From: Smittium mucronatum
Taxonomy: Eukaryota; Kickxellomycota; Harpellomycetes; Harpellales; Legeriomycetaceae
Direction of reading: 5' to 3'
DNA length: 19,846 bases
Assembly (NCBI GenBank): GCA_001953115.1
Contig: LSSL01002222.1
Coordinates: 1-19,846, forward strand
The notes below the pieces were generated by a model. The model made no database searches, was not told where the DNA came from, and worked only from the letters and a program-made list of their open reading frames with translations. Shown piece by piece: positions 8,720 through 19,818 of this stretch. The position numbers were made by a program, and so were the translations under genes. Position 1 is the first letter of the stretch; the number at the start of each line of letters is the position of its first letter.

Positions 8720-10802
8720 GTCTAGACAGTAAAATCATAAATAAGCTATTACAATCTCGGAAAAAAGTAAGTGTTAAACCAGAAATACTATCTAGTTCTA
8801 CTATTCTTCATATCTCATTATTTACCATTATTATTTATAATCGGAAAATGAGATTAATAATAAAACCAACTAGTTTTTTTATTGGAGGGGATTTTTATAA
8901 GCTATGTTCATGCCAATATTCGAGTTAATTATATATAAGCAAACACTATATATATCAAACCTCAAAATCAAAAATCAAAATAATTTAGCCATTTAATATT
9001 AATATATAATTATAGAATAGCTTTCTATTTAACATTAATGCTTTTTTTAAATAAAAATAAATTTTTTTTTGGTATTAGTGTAATAGTTAATGTTTAATTT
9101 AAGTATGATAACCCAGAATTTACATTTAATTGCATATGAGCTTTTTGTTTATTTATCATAGTGGCTATCTATAAAAGGATATCCCTAAAATATTTTTTTT
9201 ACAAAGTGAGTTTAAAATCGCTGTTATTAGATTATAAAACTATAGAATGCGTATTGAGGTTATTTCATTAAGGTATAATTATGAGACCATACATTTGTTT
9301 GGCTATGATTTTAATAAATAAATTATAATTCGAACGAGAAAATATCATCCATACACACTCAGCTATATATTGTTTTTTTGGTATTGTTAATTAAAAGTAG
9401 CGAATAAAACCACATGTACGTATAAAATAATTTTTGATGAAATCTGAAATTCAAATTTTGATAAGCTCAAAGCTACGGTACTTGATTTTTTTATGTGGTA
9501 TTTTTCATATAATCTACAAAAAGACTATATATTCTAAATAAAATAGCCCCAATTAAAGGAGGATTTATGAAAATTTAAATACCCAGTTTATGATTTTTTT
9601 TTTGCTCATTTTTAGCAAACTTGGTTCCTTTTTTTTTGAACCGATTTAAAAATTGCAATTAATTTTTTTTTTCATCATTATGGAATTTGCAATATTCAAA
9701 AAATCTGGAAATTTGATATTAATTGGTTGTATTAATATAATTTTTAATATCATTTTAAACTTCACATCAAATATAATTCTATCTTAGACTTACACGCTTT
9801 TAATAAGCTATTTATTAACTAGCCCGAATGAGTTCAAATTTTTTCTTATTAATAATTAATTTTTTATGAACTAAAAATCACCAGTTTCGGATACGATTGT
9901 ACTTTTTTCCGATTTATTTTCACTTTTTTTTCAATTTAAATCCACTATATTCAATTGGTGTTTATTTTTTTTCTATTATAAATTTACTTTTCTTGATTTT
10001 TTAGTAAAGAGTGTAGTATGAAAACACTAAAATTCACTTAAATATTCAAACCCTGTCTCCCAAATAGAGATATTATAGCTACAATCAATATATTTCATGG
10101 TTAAAAATACAGTTCCTTAAAAATATTCATTCAAATGTATAAAAATTGAAATATTGATTCAGAAAAATACTTGTAAAATATGAAAAAATACCTATAATAC
10201 ATAAGAGATAGCTTTTTCTAATATATAGGTTATTTTTTTCTTAGAAACATCCCTTTTACTCAAATCAAACCCCCCTTTTTTTTTTCAAAAATGTTCAGTT
10301 TTGATTTGATAAGTTCATTCTGAATTACAAAATATTTTTATTTAATTATATTTCATACACTATTCTTTGTCGAATATAAATTAAATTATAAGATAAAATA
10401 TCAATGATAATAAAATAATCCTTAGACAAAAAATATATTTAGATTTCTACTTTATCCTTGAAGAATTTAAAAATTAAAAATAAAGTTCTTTAAATTAAAA
10501 CTATGGCTAAAAATGTAATTTAAGAATTTGACCAATTATTTTTAGTATGAGCTGTTTTTTACTGAAAACAAATTTATAATTAAAATTATTCTTTTTGGAT
10601 TTATATCTTCAAATAATTAATAAACCCCTTATCTATATAGATATTTTATTTTTTAGGAACCTCGAGTTTATAATTTTACAAGTAAATTCGTTACTGGAAT
10701 AGATATAGATTGTTTTGTTTTTTTATTTACAAAATAATGCTTTTCAACTTATCAATCTTCTAACAGGCTATAATCCTATAGATATGGTTTCTGATATAGG
10801 TA
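8720..10802. other. AT-rich gene-free stretch
   Basis: No gene, RNA or transposon motif could be recognised on either strand. The stretch contains many A or T homopolymers. One small stem, GGTTC (9623-9627) with GAACC (9638-9642), encloses a T-run. It probably represents old transposon or heterochromatic sequence decayed beyond recognition. Confidence 0.5.
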
Positions 10803-10914
10803 TGGGCTGCACGGCTGAGCAGTTATTTATAGCTTACCGGTTTTCATACGAATTTTTTCCCTATAGTTTACCGACCTGAATTTTAGCGGTATCCGGTAAA
10901 ATTAACACAGCCTA
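10803..10914. mobile_element. Possible hAT-end-like palindromic unit (MITE or hAT terminus)
   Basis: A locally GC-richer segment starts with 'tatgggctgcacggctg' and ends with 'cacagccta', so its two ends are inverted (TA..GGCTGYRC type). Inside are three ACCG(G)-type blocks: ttaccggttttc, tttaccgacctg and tatccggtaaaa. The GGGCTGTGC-like ends with subterminal CCGG/ACCGG resemble many hAT termini. It could be a ~112-bp non-autonomous hAT element, or the left end of the hAT relic at 12440-13863. No clear 8-bp target duplication was found. Confidence 0.35.
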
Positions 10915-12439
10915 AATTTCTTAATTTCGATTTTTTTTACTGAAATTTACTGTTTAATATCCAATTGATTATATTTTTTTGGTAAGTTTTGGTTTGATAA
11001 TTGGATAATTTTTTATAAATTTATGGGATATTTTGAAATCATTTTCCCAATAGTTTTTATTTAAGCGCGTTTTTCTCATAAAATATAAAATTAACGCCTT
11101 CTTTTTTTAATTGAGATTAAGCCAAAATTATTTTATAAATATCCATGATTATTTTAAGTATTAAATATATATACTTTTATTCAAAAGCGCAGCACCTGTT
11201 CTTAGTCCATATTTCATATTGCAATCAAACTTTTCTAGTGCAAAAATTTATATAATGAATTTTAATTACCAACTCCAAACTATTAACACCGAATCTAATT
11301 CATTATTTTTACTCCCAATCCATAAATTAAATTTAGTCCACCTATTCCCAGTAAGAATTATAGTTTTTAATTTTATTATTATTCCAAAACATTTATTTTT
11401 ATATCAGATATTGATGCTAAATTCTAAACTTTGTTAAATTAAAAATCTAACATTTATACCACAGTTATAATTATATAATATAAAATTTAAACACTCAATT
11501 ACTACTACAGTTTCAACTCTTAATTCATAATCATTATTTCAGTTCTCAATTATAGCTCTGATGAAATGTACCTAGCTTTTAATAGGTATTAAACTCAAAA
11601 TAGATACCCCAAACCATTTATTCTATCTTTAATTCAATTATTGAATTTATCAATATATATTAATGACATAGTCTCTAAAGTTTCAACTGAAATTCTGATT
11701 CTCAATAGCAGATACAAGTCCTCATTATAGACTCCATTTTTAATCTTATATTCAAAACTGAAATTATAATTATCAGGCTTGAACTATGATCATACAAACT
11801 AATTATTTATAAATAAAATCAATCCACAATAGCGTTTTTTAAAAATATACTGAAACCAGAAAAGATTCAAATTTAATTACAGTCTTCGACTTCAGATTCT
11901 GAAATCATTTTGAAAAAAACATTTTATAGGCCGATAAATTTATTCTGAGAGCTAAAGAATTAATATATCAACGTATAAATAATAAGTTTAGTAATATTTT
12001 TTTGATAATTATATATTGTATTAACGATTTCTTTTATTTAAATAATATAGATGATAATAATAATCTGTGATTACTTTATAAAGGCAGAAAATAAAAAATA
12101 AAATACTTGTAGTGATTGATGGAGAGTAGTAAAAAATGAAGATGGTAGAACTAGTGGCTTGGATTATCAAATATAAACGGTAAATTCATCTGATTTACTG
12201 AAAAAAAAATTCTAAAAATTTATTCATCGATGAAAACAGTTATTAAAAAGCCAAAAACTCACCCGTAAAACAATAATGAAGGATTTTATAGGAAGTATAG
12301 ATTTCACTCTATTCGATATAATATCTCTTCATATTGAAAAATAAAATCTATCCTTTAACAAATTTTGTTATTCGTTTGATATAAAAAGATTTATGAGAAT
12401 AAATGTCTACAAAAACATCTCATTTTAACCCAAAACTAT
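10915..12439. other. AT-rich stretch upstream of the hAT relic
   Basis: No intact gene. Between about 11220 and 11780 the plus strand has clearly more C than G, and the plus frame at 11219-11437 stays open for 72 codons without a recognisable motif. From about 12100 scattered fragments could be the N-terminal part of the hAT transposase, but no BED zinc finger can be read with confidence. Confidence 0.4.
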
Positions 12440-13863
12440 GAAAAAGATATCATTTAGACATTATTATGACTTAAAACAAAATATCGTTGAAAAAATAATG
12501 ACCCTGAAATCATACAATGAAGTTTTTAACATATAATTTTATGAATATACATTAATTAAAAACAGTGATATTTAAAAATCGTTCTAAACTCAAGATCCAA
12601 ATCATGGAATGTTGTATCTGTAAGCAAAAATAAAATAAAAATGCCACAGAAAAAATATTAATTTAGCTTGAAGAGAAATTGAAAAATTTCAGACAGTTTT
12701 TTCCTGAAAGTTCCTATGTCAAAACTAACGGTACACGCGTAAATTTGAAAGTTTGTTCTTTTATTAAGTACATCCATCAGCTATTCTTTGCACACTCTAT
12801 ACAATTAGTGATTGTGAAAACTCTTTAAGCTAAAACCAAACCGGTAATTGAAGACTTTTTGAAAGTAAATATAAACAGAGTTTTGGAAGAAAAAATATGA
12901 ATACACTCAAACCACAACTTAGTCGGACCAGACGAAGATAATTTAACAGAAATTATAGTTGACGAATTAATTTTTGATAATAACTACTCGGAAAATTCTG
13001 AAATCTTTATAGTTGTAGTTTAGAGGTCCCATAGTCTATATTCTATTGAAAGCTAATATAAAGATGAAATAATTAAATTAAGAAAAGCTGTAAAATATTT
13101 TATTAGGCCTTCTTATAAAAAAGATATTTTGCAAAAATAAGTGTATGAAGAGCAAAAAAGCGAGATTGTGATACTAATGAACTAACAAAGTTTCTGTAAA
13201 TAAATTTTTAAAAGTTTCAGCAGATTTTTTATAACGCTTTTGTTACAATTAAGTTCACCTTTAATGAGCTGAAAAAAAAGCTCAAATCTGAGCTTAAAAC
13301 TTTCCGAATCTTTATTGAGAGATATAATTAAAAGAATATATGTATAATCTAACGTGTATTAATTTCTTAAAAATTCAGATTTTTTAAACTCTGAAGATGA
13401 ATATGGGATAATTGGGAAGAATTCTCTGAAGAAGATAAACAGTGAAACAGTGAAATTATTGAGAAAAATTCAAATATATAGTGGGTGTGTAGAATTCCGT
13501 TGAAACTGGTGATTCTGTAAATATAGACTAGGAATATTCTGAATTAAATTTAAAAAAGCGTCTAAAAACATATTTAGAAGCTATATCAGCCCCAAAAAGA
13601 AAAAAAGAAACCACTATACCCAGATAAAAATAACTAAACTCTTTAATCAATAAAAAAATATCACAATTTAGATAGAATTAAATAACGAGTAATGGGCTAA
13701 AGCGAGTTTTCAATATCTTATAATCTATAAAAACCACCATTGCAGATTATGAAGGGGTGTTCTCATCAGCAGGAAACTTTATTTTCAAGATTTGATCGAA
13801 AATGAGTGATCAAAGTATCTACAGTTTATATTTTCTATCAGCACATTTCAACAAAGAAAATAA
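12440..13863 (+). pseudogene. hAT-family transposase pseudogene
   Basis: Several hAT signatures are read in order on the plus strand. LFFAHSIQLVIVKTL at 12781-12825 matches the 'C.AH.LnLvv.daL' motif of the catalytic core. DEIIKLRKAVKYFIRPSYKK at about 13063-13122 matches the helical 'lr.vvkfIr.S..r' segment that precedes the TRWNST motif, which is not preserved. IKTTIADYEGVFSSAGNFI at about 13727-13783 followed by SKMSDQSIYSLYFLS matches the C-terminal dimerisation domain (ErvFSsaGni...RsrLs.e.v..l.fl). In-frame stops lie at 12826, 12898, 13021, 13054, 13138 and 13793, and at least one frameshift separates the core from the C-terminus. The TGA at 13793 sits where the family has Arg. A CxxC (MECCICKQK, about 12604) may be chance. 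The enzyme is inactive. Confidence 0.85.
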
Positions 13864-16800
13864 TTCACGAGAAAAATTATGAATTATGAATTATTGTTAT
13901 TGTTATTTTATCTTTGTTTTATGCTTTTGATTTCATGTTTTTCCAATGGTTTTTATAGAAAATTTAACCAAATAAAAAAAAATCAAAAGCAAATTTCCAT
14001 AATAAAATTCAAGCATGAATTTTGCCATTGTTTATTATTGGTTTTAGTGATATAAAATTGGATAGTTTGTGGTTTAAAAAGAATAAAGATATCTGGAAAT
14101 GATAAATATTTTTGTAAACCTAAAATAACTGATACAAGCTCTGTTCTTTATCTTGGGGAGCTCTTGATGTGGGTCAATTATCAAATTTCAAGTAAGTATT
14201 TATCATTTTTGTAGATAGGAGGTCCTTTTAGCTTGAAAATTATGTGAATTTACTAAATAAAAATTTTATATGAATAAAATTTGATCATACCAACATGTGG
14301 TAGGCTTAAGATAATTTTAATCATGGAAATAATAAAGTGACGTCCTAAAAAATATTTCGGGTCAGTGATATTAATTTTGAAGTGCTAAAAGCGACTTTAG
14401 CTTGGATTATGTGAGATATGTTGACCTAGTATCATTTTTTCAAAACACTAATTGGTATAAAACTGAAATCAATATTCATATAGCTAATATATATGAAGTA
14501 AATACATTTTAAAATTTAGGGATAACATATTTAAAAAAGTATTGTGATTCGGTATAATAAAGAAGTAAGATAAAAGAAAATCGGTAGGTGAATGAAAAGT
14601 GAAAAAAAATTTTGGTAACAGGGGGGCTATAAAATATTTATTCAAAAGATACTTAACATCATTTTAGAATCGTGATGCTAATAAATATTAGAATTTTCCC
14701 TTGAAAATTAATCAAGAAGATTTTCTATTTTTAATTTTAGGGAGTTTTTTTAGGATAATTGTTGATAATATCTGTAAATTTATCGTATAAAGTAAATTTT
14801 TAAATTGTAAATATATCTTGCCCCGTTTTATTTCAGTTAAGAAATCTATACAGATAACTCCACAAATTGGTTATTGAGATATAATATCGAAGATTTAGGA
14901 AAATTGTATATTCTTAGACCGTTTTCCTAAAAAATACTGTAAATTTCGTAGCATTTATTTTTCTATCAAAATAAGCCTTAATTAATTAATTAAATTTAAA
15001 TTTATTATTTTATTTTGTTATGCACAATGAAATTATGGGATTAAAAGGCATAAAAAATAAGCGTTAGAGAGTCAAGTAGCTAATTAATTCTTTATCTAAA
15101 AATAAGAAAAAAAACTTTTTTTCTTAAAAAAAGTAATTGAATAACGAATTATGTTTTCATTTTTTTATCCATGTCAGCAAATAATAGTTTGTGTTTCCAA
15201 AAATTTCTAAAATAGCATATATAATAGGAAAAAAAAATTCGGTAAAAAAAAATAACAAAAAATACCTTTTCGATAAAAATTACGTCCTGTAGTGAATTAA
15301 AATCTACCTCATTTTTTTTTTTTTGAAAATTGAGATAGAATTTTACTCCCTAGATATAGATAATCCAAATTTCCGAAGAATTTTTACTAAAGAATTTATG
15401 AAAAAAATATCATAAATCGCTTTATTATATCTAATAGCAAAAATAAAAAATAAAAAATTATTTGGCTATTACATTTACCCATTAAAAAATCACTCCTCGG
15501 AAAAAGTAAATAAAAAAAATAACTTTGAAAACTAAAATTAAATTAAATAAAATACAACACAACACAATACAACACAACACAATTTTTCTCATTTTCATTT
15601 TTTATTAATCATTTTCTACAAAAAATAAATATTAATGGTATGCTTATATTACTCAGAAGTAGATCTTTTTGTTTTATGCTGAGATATCATATGAACAAGC
15701 CTTAGTTTTTTTTAAGTTGTTTGAATATTAAACCATTAGGCTGGTTTAATCAAATTATTTTTAACAGAATATCCTATAGTTATTAACATCTATTTACATC
15801 AAAATCTTATAAATATATACTATTCCAGTGTATTTTTTATTTTATTAAACAAATGAGAAAAAAAAATTCAAAATTTCTTATTATAAAACTGTTTTTAGAA
15901 TAAATAGTTGGATAATTTAATTTTTAATAGTTAGCCATAAAAAATCATACCCCTTTAAAAAAAGTCGTGATTTTTTTTTCATCTGTATTTGAATCCACAA
16001 AAATATCTTAAAAAAATATCCCAGTGAACTGTGTTTTTTTATTTAGATTTTTATTATTTATTTTTTCGAAAATTAAAATTTTTAGGATTTGAAATTATCT
16101 TTTTTAAAATCAATTAAAGATTCGCATATTTTAAAAAATCTTAATATCTATGCATCAAAATATTAAATAAACCTTCAATTAAGTTTTTAAAGCCAAATTT
16201 AAAAAAATTAGATATTTCATTGATAAAAAAACAACGATTTATTGATAAATAATGCTTTTATTTAATAGCTCCAATGTATAATCAATGAATTTATATTCTT
16301 ATCATTAAAAAACATAATTTTTGGGGTCACATGAGTTTTTTTTTAAAATTTTTTTGATATTTTTAATTCTGTGCAGAATTTTTTTTAGTTAATATTTAAT
16401 TAATATCACTCCAATTCATTGATATATATTTGAAGTTTTTTAAACAACTAACATAGAAATATTTGTGTAAATGATACAATGTATATTCAACTAAAGGGTA
16501 TAAGCGGTATTTTTAATTAGGCTTCAAAAAAATAAATCCAATTTCATTACCAGTTAATAGAGAATAAACTGATTTAGATATTTTGATTTTTATAAGCAGA
16601 AAAATTTCAAGAGCTCAAAATTAATGGATAAAAACCCCATTAAATTTTTTTAATTTTTTCTAAAAATCCCTATTGGCTTCTCTATCTCATTATAAAAGCC
16701 GATTTTCCTATATTAATTGAGTCAAGGGAGTAATGTATTATTAGAAAAACACAAAATCAATAAAATAATAATAAAAAAATGCCACTTACGTATTTTTTTA

Positions 16801-18185
16801 ATCTAGTTTAAATTTTTCTATTTCGTATTTTTTTAAAAAATAGTTTATTTTAGGACTAAATATAAATTAATAAGATTATCAGTAAAAAGTTGGAATTTTT
16901 CAAAAAAAACTTTTAACCAACAACTCTCAACTGCTCTGGCTGCTACATATCTACCGAAGATTGTTTCAAAAGGCTTGGTTATCTATTAAAAATTTACGGT
17001 ATTTATAAAAAGTCAGCAATAATGACATAAAAACCCCACTATTACTAGTTTAATTATTCGGATGTAGTCTTTAGCGCAAAAATTAATTTTTTTAGTCCCC
17101 TCCCTCCCTAAGAGGTTTCCCGATATATCCCAATGTGCTAGATCTGGGGGAAAAAAACCAATAAAATTTTGAATATTTATATTTTGGATAAAAGCCCCTC
17201 AATTGTTTTCTACAGAATATATCTCTTTTTAATCTCAATAAAAATAGATATTTAATTGTATCTGATGTGTTTTTATTGAAAAAAGAGCAATATAATTTAA
17301 ATTTTCTGTCCATTAATTTTGCATTGGCTTGGCATTGAACCTTCCAAAAATGGATTATTAAAACTTAACTGATTTACTATAAGCCTATTCGTTATTTTGG
17401 AAACAGGGATCAAAGCTTTACCCAACATCCAGAATTTTTTATTACTCGAATAGAGACTATCTGTAATTTATATATTTTTTTGAAATTTTTTGATCGGCCA
17501 GTATTTTACAGTTTGAAAAAATTAGCTAGTTTTAAAATGTTTTTTCAACCATTTAGATGTCCAAATTACCCATTAACCGTAAGGATCGGTGAGGGCTATT
17601 AATAAATTCGAAAATAAAAGTTTTAGAATTTTTTTCACTTTTAGTATGTGTCCTCCAGGATTACACTGTTTTTCAAAAAAACAGATTTTATCATCGATTA
17701 ATTTCTAGGTCTTTCCATTTCAGTAAATTCACCCACTTTATCAAGCAGTTTTAATTAACTAATTATTTGAGTATGTAATAATACGGTAATTTATTCAACC
17801 ATACCGAATTTTTGGCCGCAGTAGCATTGAATTTTCATCAATACAGAGTTTATAAATTTTTTATTATTGCAATGTGTATATTAAAGTGATATGGTGCAAA
17901 TTTTCTTCCTAATTGAAGCTAAGTCACCTTTATTTTCTGAGCCTTATCACGTTTGAGGAGCGTTTTAGTATCTTTATAATATAGTTAATTTTTCGTTGAT
18001 TTTTGAATGTGATTATTTAATATTGTTAGATTATAGCTTTACCAGTATCAGGTCTGGTTATTTTTAGTAGTTCTTTTATTTAAATATTTTTTTTGGACTG
18101 GGATCATTACCCGCTAGTCCGTTTTATTTAGCGTAGTTTAATTATTTTTTTTCTCTCTTAGCAAAGGAATTAGCTTAAATAGTGC
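13864..18185. other. Very AT-rich gene-free stretch
   Basis: I could not support any gene in these 4.3 kb. The minus-strand frame at 17313-17092 (73 codons) has no motif. Recognisable small structures are the 15-bp duplication at 15553-15582 and long A or T runs. A 'caggggggctataaa' phrase near 14619 looks like a transposon end, but no partner was found. The region 16920-17600 is somewhat richer in GC than its surroundings and may hold another relic beyond recognition. Confidence 0.5.
15553..15582. repeat. Two copies of a 15-bp CAACA-type repeat
   Basis: The unit 'tacaacacaacacaa' occurs twice in exact tandem (15553-15567 and 15568-15582). It is a simple microsatellite-like expansion with no visible function. 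Confidence 0.9.
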
Positions 18186-18207
18186 TATGTTCATGGTTAT
18201 GAACATA
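18186..18207. repeat. Perfect 9-bp stem-loop downstream of the LINE frame
   Basis: TATGTTCAT, loop ggtt, then ATGAACATA forms a perfect hairpin. It lies about 100 bases beyond the last LINE-like reading frame in the minus-strand sense, where a 3' untranslated region would be. Some LINEs carry a 3' stem-loop recognised by their own reverse transcriptase; that role here is only inference. It is not followed by a clear poly(A), although an A8 run on the minus strand lies near 18150. Confidence 0.6.
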
Positions 18208-18299
18208 ATTAATTAGTCTAGTCCTGTGATTATCCTTATGGATTTGACCTAGAAGTTGACGCTTAGCAAGAGATGACAAAAGATAGTGATATTTATGCC

Positions 18300-19297
18300 T
18301 AATTATCAATATCGTCTGAATTTCCTGCACTAGACGATGAATTAGACCAATTTTTCAACTTAGCGAGAGAACTAGAGATGTAAGATCTTGTATCTTCTTT
18401 ACTGGAACTTCCGCTAAGTTTCGTTCCCAAACCCAAGTTAAGGTTCCCGCTTATTATTTCTACCGTTGGGGCTGTAAAAAATCTTAATGTTGTCAATGCA
18501 GGAAGAAAAGGACGAGGTGTGGATAGACGGAGTAAGGAAGTAATTCCTGCCCCAATTTCTATGTTAGGTGATGGCGATGAGCTCGCAAGAAATAGTGCGC
18601 TTAGCGTTGCTTCACCTTTTGCCGCACATCAACAGCTTAGGGGCGAGCATTTGTAACAGCATAACTGGTGTAGAGAATCCGCTTCCGACAATATCTGTTC
18701 TAGTTAAAAATATATATCCGCCAAAATATGGCTTTTGATTTTTTTTTAAATTTTAGTTGGAGCTGACCAATCTTCGTTAAATATGTATCCGAGGCATTAA
18801 TATTTTTGGAGAATTTCCTGGCTTGAACCTGGGCCATGAAATAATAATTTATTTTTGAGCCGATTCTGAAAACTCCGCACCTCGAAGCGTTGATTTTTAT
18901 TTCCTAGGTATTGGACCAATTATAAACCCAACTTGATCAATTTTAAAGTGACTCCGGTATATCTGATATTACCGCCGCATCATCGGTGAATAGCAGTCCA
19001 GGCATGATTTTTCCTAGTGAAAGAACATAAAATTCTTCTATTTTCATTGAAATTTTTATTGATAAAGAAATTAAACAAAAGCGGAGATTCCTGGCATCCT
19101 TTTGGCACAATGCATTTATATTTAATTTTACCGGCCATACCATCTTATCTCATTAATATTAGTTTGAGAAAATGATACATACTTTTTATATTTTTTAAAA
19201 ATTTTCCGCTGATTCCCATATTCATCGATTTATATATCAATTACACGTGCGGTACAATTCTATAAGCTTTGGAGAAATTTTTAAATAATTAATATAG
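18300..19297 (-). pseudogene. Non-LTR (LINE) reverse transcriptase pseudogene
   Basis: The minus strand reads through the core reverse-transcriptase motifs in order. NFSKAYRIVPH (about 19279) is motif A, with the catalytic Asp of 'DFSKAYD' changed to Asn and the second Asp to Arg. MGISGKFLKNIKSMY follows, then IVPKGCQESPLLFNFFI (about 19110-19060), the 'GvpQGCPLSPlLFn.fI' motif B. After a frameshift, GLLFTDDAAVISDIPESL (about 19000-18947) is motif C with the DD pair kept. INASRCGVFRIGSK matches the 'iN..KCgvm' segment. In another frame CLGYIFNEDWSAP (about 18795-18757) matches 'YLGy.f'. A 105-codon open frame continues to 18299 and may be the C-terminal region (NIEIGAGITSLLRL..., compare 'ElGI..l'), though this is weak. 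No endonuclease domain is visible, so the copy is truncated and dead. Confidence 0.85.
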
Positions 19298-19689
19298 AAT
19301 TGTAGAAAAATACTAAATAATAATGGTATATACCAAAAAGACAAAAGCTTATAGATTTTTCGTGCTTTCTACTTTGTTTTTTCAATAAAGGACAAGGGAG
19401 GCAAAAAAAACTATTAAAAAGTTTCTGATTCTGATTTTGATTTTTAAAGCTTAATCGTTAACTTTTAATGATTGTAGAATTCAAATTTATCAATTATTCT
19501 AAAAAAACATTAGGAATGTACTATATAGCAATAGGATTTAAAACTAAGACAATGAAATATAGCTTTTTCATGTTTTTTATTCAGATTTTCAAAATTTTTC
19601 TTTAATAAGGGGGGTTTTTTTACGTATAATTTATTTTTAAACTAAAAAAAACGAATAAAAACGCAAACGAATTTTTTTAAAAAAAGTCG
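19298..19689. other. AT-rich stretch upstream of the LINE relic
   Basis: This is where the N-terminal half of the LINE reverse transcriptase would lie, but no motif is recognised. It contains A/T runs and a G6 run near 19610. The copy is either 5' truncated near 19300 or decayed beyond reading. Confidence 0.4.
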
Positions 19690-19818
19690 GAAATTTTCGG
19701 GAAAATCTCCTACCCAGCTCGGTTCCAACGCTATAGTAGTACCATACGCTTTGACCATCGGTTCAAGAGGGCTGATGATCTATTATTACCTTCCAGTATT
19801 AATAGACTGGTGACACGA
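19690..19818. other. GC-richer island at the right end, unidentified
   Basis: About 130 bases have far more balanced composition than the surrounding sequence. One plus-strand frame stays open across it (it includes SYPARFQRYSSTIRFDHRFK and ADDLLLPSSINRLVTRF). Two B-box-like phrases, ggttccaacgc and ggttcaagagg, are present but no A box or cloverleaf fits. It could be a gene or transposon fragment cut by the window end, or the start of another repeat. Confidence 0.3.

Noticed and set aside
8656..8928. 90-codon plus-strand frame
   Set aside because: It begins inside the MULE inverted repeat and shows no motif; it is probably chance.
14619..14633. caggggggctataaa as a transposon terminus
   Set aside because: No inverted partner or target duplication was found.
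17092..17313. 73-codon minus-strand frame, Lys/Phe/Arg-rich
   Set aside because: No recognisable motif. It could be part of an old retroelement, but nothing supports that beyond its orientation.
19732..19770. Two B-box-like phrases suggesting a Pol III gene ending at the T-run
   Set aside because: No A box, no cloverleaf and no internal stem structure could be drawn; a T28 run is far longer than a normal terminator.
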